A program made the translations under genes and the position numbers. DNA of 5,452 bases from Leptolyngbya sp. SIO4C1 (GTDB lineage Bacteria > Cyanobacteriota > Cyanobacteriia > Phormidesmidales > Phormidesmidaceae): the NCBI GenBank assembly GCA_010671975.1, contig JAAHIA010000345.1, positions 1 to 5,452 of the forward strand, given 5' to 3'. The notes under the pieces are model-generated. The model searched no databases, had not been told where the DNA came from, and saw only the letters and a program-made list of their open reading frames with translations. Position 1 is the first letter of the stretch. The number at the start of each line of letters is the position of its first letter. Below, piece after piece: positions 1 to 5,030 of this stretch.

Positions 1-50
1 TCAAAAATCCCCTACTTACCAAGCTACATAGCCTTGACGTATAGGGGATC
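1..50 (-). terminator. Rho-independent terminator of the petB-petD operon
   Basis: Read on the minus strand, a perfect 8-bp stem (ATCCCCTA at 49-42 with TAGGGGAT at 14-7) is followed at once by a U run, TTTTGA (6-1). The loop is long (27 nt), but most of it can fold into a second small hairpin (CAAG/CTTG plus CT/AG around ATGT), giving a compact two-part terminator. It starts 34 nt past the petD stop codon. The opposite direction lacks a T run after the stem, so it should act only on petBD transcripts. This is a reading of the sequence, not a measured end. Confidence 0.75.
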
Positions 51-53
51 TTA

Positions 54-72
54 GAAGCTTTACACAAGCTTG
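54..72 (-). other. Small stem-loop between petD stop and terminator
   Basis: Two AAGCTT hexamers (55-60 and 66-71), each self-complementary, are separated by 5 nt and can form a 6-bp hairpin in the petD 3' UTR. No U run follows on either strand, so it is not a terminator by itself. It may help protect the 3' end. It could be chance. Confidence 0.3.
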
Positions 73-83
73 ATGGCCAGAGT

Positions 84-566
84 CTAGAACAGGCCCAAGG
101 TCAAAGATTTGTCAATCGGGAAAGTTGCACCAATGCCCAGCCATAGCGTCACCAGGGTCCCCACTAAAAATACAGTGGTTGCCAGCGGGCGACGGAAAGG
201 ATTTTGAAACTTATTCACATTTTCAATGAATGGGATCAGCGCTAGACCCAGCGGAATAGCGGTCTGCAGTGCAATCCCTAGCAGCTTGTTGGGGACAATC
301 CGCAGAATCTGGAATGCCGGATAGAGATACCACTCTGGTAAGATTTCTAGCGGCGTTGCAAACGGGTCAGCAGGTTCACCAACCAGGGCCGGGTCGAGCA
401 CGGCTAGCGAAACGCAGCAGGCAATCGTGCCTAGGATAACGACCGGGAAGATATAGAGCAGGTCGTTCGGCCAAGCGGGCTCACCATAGTAGTTGTGGCC
501 CATGCCCTTCTTAAGTTTTTCTCTGAGTTGCGGATCGGTAAGATCCGGCTTCTTAATAGTCGCCAT
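84..566 (-). CDS. petD: Cytochrome b6f complex subunit IV (PetD)
   Basis: A 160-residue protein, the normal PetD length. PetD corresponds to the C-terminal part of mitochondrial cytochrome b and forms the core of the thylakoid cytochrome b6f complex with cytochrome b6, carrying part of the plastoquinol-oxidising Qo site. The PEWY motif is intact at residues 77-80, with the key Glu at 78. Three hydrophobic segments match helices E (about 36-58), F (about 94-114) and G (about 128-148). The conserved stretch after helix F (FIENVNKFQNPFRRP, about 113-127) is present. The ATG start has an AGGAG 13 nt upstream and gives the expected MATIKKPDL-type N-terminus. It lies 180 bp downstream of petB on the same strand and is followed by a terminator, so petB and petD are probably co-transcribed. 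Nothing is truncated or unusual. Identification is essentially certain. Confidence 0.98.
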   Translation of the reverse strand: MATIKKPDLTDPQLREKLKKGMGHNYYGEPAWPNDLLYIFPVVILGTIACCVSLAVLDPALVGEPADPFATPLEILPEWYLYPAFQILRIVPNKLLGIALQTAIPLGLALIPFIENVNKFQNPFRRPLATTVFLVGTLVTLWLGIGATFPIDKSLTLGLF

Positions 567-579
567 TGCTAAAGCTGTT

Positions 580-584
580 CTCCT
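580..584 (-). promoter_or_regulatory. Ribosome binding site of petD
   Basis: On the minus strand AGGAG (584-580) lies 13 nt before the petD ATG. The spacing is longer than the usual 5-9 nt, but it is the only clear Shine-Dalgarno sequence for the photosynthetic genes here. petB, ctpA and the last gene have no good one. Confidence 0.5.
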
Positions 585-707
585 ACAACAGATCTACGGA
601 AGTCTAACGGAAGTAACGGGGTGATCGTAGTCTAACCCCAAATCCGATGACATCTCCAGCAGGCTAGAAATCAGCCATCGGAATATCACAAAGCTGTAAC
701 CTGCGAC

Positions 708-733
708 AGGCTGCCGCCGCACAGCAGCAGCCT
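708..733 (-). other. GC-rich stem-loop just after petB
   Basis: On the minus-strand RNA this folds into an 11-pair stem (nine Watson-Crick, two G-U) closed by the tetraloop GUGC. It starts 13 nt past the petB stop. Both non-canonical pairs are G-U in petBD mRNA but would be A-C mismatches in the opposite RNA, so the structure suits the petBD transcript. No U run follows, so it is unlikely to be an efficient terminator. An mRNA processing or stabilising element is an inference. Confidence 0.5.
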
Positions 734-746
734 CGTCGGCGCTGCC

Positions 747-1415
747 TTACAAAGGACCTGAAATTCCTTGCTTACGAATCATCAGGAAGTGAAGCAGCAT
801 GAAGACCGCAATCAGCCAGGGCAGAACAAAGGTGTGCAGACTGTAAAAGCGCGTCAGCGTAGCCTGACCCACGCTCTGACCACCGCGAATAAACTCAACC
901 ATCAGGCCGCCCACCACGGGAATCGCACTGGGTACGCCAGAGACAATCTTGACGGCCCAATAGCCCACCTGATCCCAAGGAAGTGAGTAGCCGGTCACAC
1001 CAAAGGAAACGGTGATCACAGCCAGGATAACGCCGGTCACCCAGGTCAGCTCGCGCGGCTTTTTAAAGCCGCCTGTGAGATAGACGCGAAATACGTGCAG
1101 GATCATCATCAGCACCATCATGCTGGCAGACCAGCGGTGAACGGAGCGAATCAGCCAGCCAAAGTTGACATCGGTCATTAGGTACTGCACAGAGCTAAAG
1201 GCCTCTGTCACAGTCGGCTTGTAGTAGAACGTCATCGCGAAGCCGGTCGCGAACTGAATGATGAAGCAGGTAAGGGTGATCCCACCGAGGCAATAAAAGA
1301 TATTGACGTGAGGCGGTACGTACTTGCTCGAAATATCGTCAGCCAGCGCCTGGATTTCTAGACGCTCGTTGAACCATTGATAGGCTTTAGAGTCAGTGAC
1401 TTGCTTAGTAAACAT
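747..1415 (-). CDS. petB: Cytochrome b6 (PetB)
   Basis: A 222-residue protein, full length for the cyanobacterial form, forming the haem-binding core of the thylakoid cytochrome b6f complex between the photosystems. The four haem-b histidines lie in the two expected membrane helices: His93 and His107 (helix B) and His194 and His209 (helix D). They correspond to His86, 100, 187 and 202 of the shorter plastid numbering. Cys42, in FYCLGG, matches the Cys that covalently holds the extra haem c(n). Helices lie at about 40-64, 95-115, 125-145 and 195-215. The Qo-side GYSLPWDQVGYWA segment (142-154) is intact. The ATG start gives the family N-terminus MFTKQVTDSKAY; no Shine-Dalgarno sequence is visible. 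It is first in an operon with petD, divergent from ctpA. The adjacency of petBD and ctpA, as I recall, is also known from Synechococcus PCC 7002. Confidence 0.98.
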   Translation of the reverse strand: MFTKQVTDSKAYQWFNERLEIQALADDISSKYVPPHVNIFYCLGGITLTCFIIQFATGFAMTFYYKPTVTEAFSSVQYLMTDVNFGWLIRSVHRWSASMMVLMMILHVFRVYLTGGFKKPRELTWVTGVILAVITVSFGVTGYSLPWDQVGYWAVKIVSGVPSAIPVVGGLMVEFIRGGQSVGQATLTRFYSLHTFVLPWLIAVFMLLHFLMIRKQGISGPL

Positions 1416-1440
1416 GAAGCGGATAAACGATTAGGTGAAT

Positions 1441-1469
1441 CTATGCCGTTACTAAAAAATGTAACATAG
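1441..1469. promoter_or_regulatory. Inverted repeat with A/T-rich centre upstream of petB
   Basis: CTAT...GTTAC (1441-1444, 1448-1452) pairs with GTAACATAG (1461-1469), leaving a 3-nt bulge and an 8-nt centre TAAAAAAT. It lies 26-54 bp upstream of the petB start and is the most AT-rich spot there, so it is a likely place for the petBD promoter or an operator. On the minus strand TATGTT (1468-1463) is a possible -10 box, but I find no good -35. No regulator can be named. Confidence 0.35.
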
Positions 1470-1514
1470 CGATTCCAGAAAAGGGGGACCCGGCAATTTC
1501 GGATCGGCCGACCT

Positions 1515-1554
1515 GAGCGCTTGATTGGCTAGGTTAGCGGGCCAATTGGCGCTC
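1515..1554. promoter_or_regulatory. Nested inverted repeat in the petB/ctpA divergent region
   Basis: GAGCGC (1515-1520) pairs with GCGCTC (1549-1554), and inside it ATTGGC (1524-1529) pairs with GCCAAT (1541-1546). In plus-strand RNA two U-G pairs (1522-1548, 1523-1547) join the arms into a 14-pair stem with one bulged U and an 11-nt loop. The right arm contains the perfect 10-bp palindrome GCCAATTGGC (1541-1550). It sits about 100 bp upstream of petB and 178 bp upstream of ctpA and has no T run beyond it on either side. It could be a DNA operator or a leader RNA structure; neither is proven. Confidence 0.4.
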
Positions 1555-1622
1555 GTTGACGCCATCTCCAGCGGCGCTATCGGCTAAGCTAAGCTTAAAG
1601 AAACTTCAAAAACTTTATGAGA

Positions 1623-1630
1623 GCGATCGC
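1623..1630. repeat. HIP1 octamer GCGATCGC
   Basis: An exact copy of the highly iterated palindrome of cyanobacterial genomes, in the ctpA upstream region. The two other copies in this window lie inside genes. Confidence 0.85.
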
Positions 1631-1657
1631 AGCCAGCCTGGCTACCTCGATTTTTCC

Positions 1658-1663
1658 TAATAT
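1658..1663 (+). promoter_or_regulatory. Possible -10 box for ctpA
   Basis: TAATAT at 1658-1663 resembles a sigma-70-type -10 element and would place a transcript start near 1670. No convincing -35 is visible at the right distance. If it is real, the ATG at 1732 would have a leader of about 60 nt, while the in-frame GTG at 1672 would be almost at the 5' end. Confidence 0.3.
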
Positions 1664-1731
1664 CTCATACAGTGGTTGAAATGGTGGTTAAAGCAAAGCT
1701 AGGCATTGATAACAGGCAGCAGATTGAGGCT

Positions 1732-2970
1732 ATGAGCAAGCGGTTTAAAGGCGCAGTTTTGACGGTTCTTCTGACACTGGCGCTGATATTCGGATTTGGC
1801 AGCCAAGCAGCGCTGGCGCTCAGCGATCAGCAGAAGCTGGTGATGGAGGTTTGGCGCATCGTCAGTCGGGCCTACTTAGACGACACGTTTAATCAGCAAA
1901 ACTGGTGGTTTGTCCGCCAGCGAACGCTGCGTCAGCCGCTAAACGACTGGGAAAGCGCCTACGCCGCCATTCAGGAGATGCTAGGTGGCCTGGATGATCC
2001 CTACACTCGGCTGCTGCCACCCGAGCAGTATCAGAGCCTGCAGACCAGCACTGCCGGCGAGCTGCAGGGAGTTGGACTGCAGATTATCAAGGCCGAGGCA
2101 GACGACGCGCTCAAGGTGATTGCGCCCATTGAGGGGTCGCCGGCTGAGGCGGCCGGGCTAAAGCCGAAAGATCGAATTCTGAAAATTAACGGCGTTGAGA
2201 CAGCGGCACTGTCGCTCGATGAAGCGGCCGCTAGGATGCGAGGACCGGCTGAGACGCAGGTAACGCTGACGGTCCTGCGGGAAGGAGAGACACCGTTCGA
2301 CGTCAACTTAGTGCGACAGCGCATCTCTTTGAACCCGGTCTTGGCCGAGCTGCGCTCTACGCCCGAGCTGCCCAAGCTGGGCTACATTCGACTAGGCCAG
2401 TTCAACGGCAACGCGATCGCAGATCTAACCCAGGCACTGCAGCAGCTTGAGAGGCAGGGAGCAGAGGCCTACATTCTTGATCTGCGCAACAACCCAGGCG
2501 GTCTGCTGCAGGCAGGCATCGAAATTGCCAAGCTCTGGCTCGATCAGGGCACCATCGTCTACACCGTCAGCCGTCAGGGCATTCTCGACAGCTTTGAAGC
2601 CAGCGGCGGCGCCATCACTCAGGATCCGCTGGTTGTGCTAGTGAATGAGGGCACTGCCAGCGCCAGCGAAATCTTAGCCGGCGCGCTGCAGGACAACGGT
2701 CGAGCCCAGCTGGTAGGGCAGACAACCTTTGGCAAGGGGCTGATTCAGTCGCTGTTCGATCTGTCGCACGGTGCGGGACTAGCCGTCACCGTGGCTAAGT
2801 ACGAAACACCAGACCATCACGACATCAACCAGCTCGGCATTCAGCCCAATCAGATCGTGGAGACGGCACCGTTAAGTCGAGATCGCTTTGGCACTGAGGC
2901 AGACGCACAGTATCTGGCCGCCGTTGAGCTGCTGGCTCACTCCACCCAAATTGCCGGTGTTCATCCCTAA
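1732..2970 (+). CDS. ctpA: Carboxyl-terminal processing protease CtpA (D1 processing, S41 family)
   Basis: An S41 serine protease of the CtpA/Tsp type. In cyanobacteria CtpA trims the C-terminus of the photosystem II D1 precursor on the lumen side, which the oxygen-evolving cluster requires. From the ATG at 1732 (412 residues) a textbook Sec signal peptide is seen: SKR, a hydrophobic core and cleavage near Ala29 (A-L-A). A PDZ domain follows (about 109-186, with GVGLQI and SPAEAAGLKPKDRIL), then the catalytic domain (about 215-395). Ser310 in GTASASE and Lys335 in FGKG are 25 residues apart, as in the Ser/Lys dyad of Tsp and plant D1 protease. The LDLRNNPGG segment is at 249-257. In-frame GTG 1672 and ATG 1681 would add 20 or 17 residues before the signal peptide, so I prefer 1732; its GAGG lies only 2 nt upstream, so the start is not certain. 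CtpB or CtpC paralogues are possible, but the petBD neighbourhood and sequence favour CtpA. Confidence 0.93.
   Translation: MSKRFKGAVLTVLLTLALIFGFGSQAALALSDQQKLVMEVWRIVSRAYLDDTFNQQNWWFVRQRTLRQPLNDWESAYAAIQEMLGGLDDPYTRLLPPEQYQSLQTSTAGELQGVGLQIIKAEADDALKVIAPIEGSPAEAAGLKPKDRILKINGVETAALSLDEAAARMRGPAETQVTLTVLREGETPFDVNLVRQRISLNPVLAELRSTPELPKLGYIRLGQFNGNAIADLTQALQQLERQGAEAYILDLRNNPGGLLQAGIEIAKLWLDQGTIVYTVSRQGILDSFEASGGAITQDPLVVLVNEGTASASEILAGALQDNGRAQLVGQTTFGKGLIQSLFDLSHGAGLAVTVAKYETPDHHDINQLGIQPNQIVETAPLSRDRFGTEADAQYLAAVELLAHSTQIAGVHP
2413..2420. repeat. HIP1 octamer GCGATCGC
   Basis: Exact HIP1 palindrome inside ctpA. Confidence 0.85.
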
Positions 2971-4225
2971 AACGCGCACCTATCACGATCCGCTGCACGG
3001 CGCCATTACGCTCGATGGGCGCGATCCGGTTGAAGCTATCTTAATTCAGCTGATTGATACCCGCGCCTTTCAGCGGCTACGGCGCATTCGTCAGCTGGGG
3101 CCAGCTAGCCTCACCTTTCACGGCGCAGAAAGCTCACGCTTTACCCATTCGCTAGGCGTGATGGCCATTGCCCGTCGCGCCTTTGATCGCCTAGCCAAGC
3201 GCTACAGCGAGCTACAGCAGCACCGCGCGGCGCTGCTCTGTGCGGCGCTGCTGCACGATATTGGTCACGGTCCCTTTAGCCACACCTCAGAAGAAGTCTT
3301 TGGCAGCCACCACGAGCGCTGGACGCAGCGCATTCTGTCTGAAGATGTAGACATTCGTCAGCTGCTGGACAGCTTTTCACCGACGCTGCTGCCAGCCATT
3401 CTGCAGATCCAGCAGCAGCAGCATCCGCTGCCGCTAATTTGGCAGCTGGTGTCTAGCCAGCTCGACTGCGATCGCATGGACTATCTGCTGCGTGATAGCT
3501 ACTTCACGGGGGCCTCATACGGTCAGCTCGATCTCGATCGAATTCTACTGGCGCTAGATTACGATCCGGCCAGTCAGCAGCTAGTGGTGGCGCGCAAAGG
3601 GCTGTCTGCCATCGAGCACTATCTGGTCGTGCGCTACTTCATGTATGCACAGATCTATAACCATGCTAAAAACCTCTGCGCCACCTGGACGCTAGAGCAA
3701 ATCTTTAGCCGCGCCCGTCAGCTGCTACAGCAGGGGCAGCTGCTGGCCGATGAGACCGTCGCAGCCTGGCTTTCTCAACCGATTGAGCAGCTGTCTCTAG
3801 CCCAATATTTAGCCGGTGACGACATCGTCTTTAGCTACCATGTTCAGCGCTGGCAGGAACACTCAGACAGCCAGCTCTCAACCCTGTGTCAGCAGCTGGT
3901 CAACCGCCGACTGCTGAAGGCGATCGATGTGAGTCAGTACAGCTCGGTCGAACAGGCGCAGATGCTGGCGGCGCTGCAGCAGCGCATCGGCTCAGACAGC
4001 GCCAGCTGCAGCGGTCTACGGCATATCTGGAGTCGCGGCTATACTCTCTACCAGCGCGGCATCAAGGTCAAAACACCTACCGGCCTAGTTGAAATTAGTC
4101 AGATTTCGGCCCTAGTAAAGACGCTGACGCAGCCTCATCAGCGCACCTGGCTGCTCTACCCCAGCGAGCTGCGATTTGAGATTGCTAGCCTGATTGACTC
4201 AGCGCTGTCAGAGCCAGTGGCCTAG
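2957..4225 (+). CDS. HD-superfamily phosphohydrolase, dNTPase-like (COG1078/SAMHD1-related)
   Basis: A probable metal-dependent nucleotide phosphohydrolase of the group that includes SAMHD1 and bacterial dNTP triphosphohydrolases; its substrate cannot be read from the sequence. From GTG 2957 it has 422 residues. The N-terminal RTYHDPLHGAI (7-17) and DTRAFQRLRRIRQLG (34-48) match the family. Metal ligands are His64 (RFTHSLGV), His100-Asp101 (LLHDIGHGPFSH) and Asp172 (LDCDRMDY). These align with SAMHD1 His167, His206, Asp207 and Asp311; Arg61 and Tyr176 match its substrate-side Arg164 and Tyr315. The active site therefore looks intact. The frame is open back to TTG 2888, but similarity to the family begins at about TYHDPLHG, so GTG 2957 (or TTG 2951) is the likely start. 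It overlaps the end of ctpA by 14 bp in another frame, implying translational coupling. No Shine-Dalgarno sequence is visible. A (CAG)4 run (3410-3421) encodes a short Gln tract. Confidence 0.88.
   Translation: MFIPKTRTYHDPLHGAITLDGRDPVEAILIQLIDTRAFQRLRRIRQLGPASLTFHGAESSRFTHSLGVMAIARRAFDRLAKRYSELQQHRAALLCAALLHDIGHGPFSHTSEEVFGSHHERWTQRILSEDVDIRQLLDSFSPTLLPAILQIQQQQHPLPLIWQLVSSQLDCDRMDYLLRDSYFTGASYGQLDLDRILLALDYDPASQQLVVARKGLSAIEHYLVVRYFMYAQIYNHAKNLCATWTLEQIFSRARQLLQQGQLLADETVAAWLSQPIEQLSLAQYLAGDDIVFSYHVQRWQEHSDSQLSTLCQQLVNRRLLKAIDVSQYSSVEQAQMLAALQQRIGSDSASCSGLRHIWSRGYTLYQRGIKVKTPTGLVEISQISALVKTLTQPHQRTWLLYPSELRFEIASLIDSALSEPVA
3468..3475. repeat. HIP1 octamer GCGATCGC
   Basis: Exact HIP1 palindrome inside the HD-domain gene, overlapping the codons for the fourth metal ligand motif (CDRM). 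Confidence 0.85.
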
Positions 4226-4240
4226 CCGACCACCGTCAAA

Positions 4241-4936
4241 CTACAGCAGCGGCGACTGCTGTCGGCAGGCTTCTAGGTCGATGGCGTGCAGCTGCTCATA
4301 GGCGGCTTCTACCGTGTATCGGCCGCGTAAGAAACCGGTGCTAGCCCCCGGGCACAGATGAGTCAGCGTATCCGGCTCGAAGGTATCGACTAGCTGCTGC
4401 ACGCTGCGCAGCTGGCGCGGCCAGTGAAAGGTCTTTGACGAGCGCAGCGGCAGCGGCTGCCCCTGTCGATTAGGCAGCAGATGTCGTCCTGAGAACAGCA
4501 CGCCGCCGTAGCGCTGATAGTAGAGACAGGCTGAGCCAGGCGAATGCCCCGGCGTCCAAAGGGCGCGGCTAATTAGGCTAAAGCTAAAAGTTTGCTGAAA
4601 CGAGGTGAGCTGCGCGCGCGGCAGCAGATAGGCCTCTTGCTCTTGAATCACAATTGGGCAGTTGAAGCGTGCCTGCAGCTCTCGCGCTCTGCCAATGCCG
4701 CCTCGATGGGTAATAAACAGCCAGCTCAGACCGCCTCTAGCTGCGATAAAGTCGAGATAGAGCGGTTCTAAAGCAGGACAGTCAACCAGCAAATTGGCTG
4801 CGACACCCTGAGCGTCTGTCTCTAGAATAAGGTAGGCCGTTCCACCAAGCGTATCGCGGTTGGGCGGAAAGGCAAAAATAGACTCGAAGATTTGGCGAGG
4901 CGCTTTTGCAGCAGCCTGAGTAGGGGTAGAAGTCAT
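4241..4936 (-). CDS. Metallo-beta-lactamase-fold protein with degenerate metal site
   Basis: A 231-residue soluble protein whose order of motifs fits the metallo-beta-lactamase fold: GGTAYLIL (31-38), LLVDCPA (49-55), LFITHRGGIG (73-82), WTPGHSPGSACLYY (127-140), GGVLFSGRHLLP (144-155) and LCPGASTG (194-201). Canonical members need HxHxDH, a later His, an Asp after the second FSG and a final His. Here only His77 and His131 remain. The positions of the second His, Asp and His of the first motif are Gly79, Ile81 and Gly82, the bridging Asp is Arg151 and the last His is Ala198. It therefore probably does not hold a standard two-metal centre. I recall cyanobacterial relatives with the same THRGGIG motif, suggesting an old conserved subfamily rather than a decayed gene, but cannot check this. 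Function unknown; a binding or structural role, or different chemistry, is possible. There is no signal peptide. It converges on the HD gene with a 15-bp gap, where no clear terminator is seen. Confidence 0.85.
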   Translation of the reverse strand: MTSTPTQAAAKAPRQIFESIFAFPPNRDTLGGTAYLILETDAQGVAANLLVDCPALEPLYLDFIAARGGLSWLFITHRGGIGRARELQARFNCPIVIQEQEAYLLPRAQLTSFQQTFSFSLISRALWTPGHSPGSACLYYQRYGGVLFSGRHLLPNRQGQPLPLRSSKTFHWPRQLRSVQQLVDTFEPDTLTHLCPGASTGFLRGRYTVEAAYEQLHAIDLEACRQQSPLL

Positions 4937-4961
4937 GCCTCAATGTCATGCCTCAATGTCA
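4932..4961. repeat. 13-bp tandem duplication over the start of the metallo-beta-lactamase-fold gene
   Basis: GTCATGCCTCAAT occurs twice head to tail (4932-4944 and 4945-4957), followed by a partial GTCA (4958-4961). On the minus strand each copy supplies GAGGCATGAC, so the start codon of the 231-residue protein (4936-4934) is duplicated at 4949-4947, out of frame. Confidence 0.9.
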
Positions 4962-4974
4962 GCGGGAGTTGTCC

Positions 4975-5000
4975 TGAGACCGACGGGTATGCCCGTCTCA
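4975..5000. promoter_or_regulatory. Hairpin in the divergent region before the site-2 protease gene
   Basis: TGAGAC (4975-4980) is complementary to GTCTCA (4995-5000). Alternatively GACGGG (4982-4987) pairs with CCCGTC (4992-4997) around the tetraloop TATG. The two forms share the GTC of the right arm and so compete, though GGG/CCC can stay paired in both. No T run follows in either direction, so an operator or leader structure is more likely than a terminator. Confidence 0.4.
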
Positions 5001-5006
5001 ATCCGA

Positions 5007-5012
5007 TAATAT
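5007..5012 (+). promoter_or_regulatory. Possible -10 box for the site-2 protease gene
   Basis: TAATAT at 5007-5012, within GATAATATC, is the best AT-rich promoter-like element before the ATG at 5031. It would give a short leader of about 12 nt. A good -35 is missing; the hairpin covers that position. The near-symmetric box could also serve the opposite strand. Confidence 0.3.
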
Positions 5013-5030
5013 CTTTATCTTTCCGAATCC

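Noticed and set aside
709..732. Stem-loop after petB as an intrinsic terminator
   Set aside because: No U run follows the stem, and petD downstream needs read-through; kept only as an mRNA structural element.
768..986. Plus-strand 72-codon open frame
   Set aside because: It lies entirely opposite petB, which is fully conserved; the translation has no recognisable domain and is a shadow of the real gene.
84..1415. Intron or gene split in petB or petD, as in plastids
   Set aside because: Both frames are continuous and full length (222 and 160 residues) with normal N-termini.
2031..2375. Minus-strand 114-codon open frame, rich in Ser and Ala
   Set aside because: Antisense to the PDZ region of ctpA, with composition typical of a GC-rich complement; no start signal or family resemblance.
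2447..2641. Plus-strand 64-codon frame inside ctpA
   Set aside because: Out-of-frame shadow of the conserved protease domain.
3886..4092. Plus-strand 68-codon frame inside the HD gene
   Set aside because: Out-of-frame shadow with no supporting signals.
4226..4240. Possible bidirectional terminator between the convergent genes
   Set aside because: Only a weak GTGG/CCAC pairing spans the junction, and there is no U run on either side.
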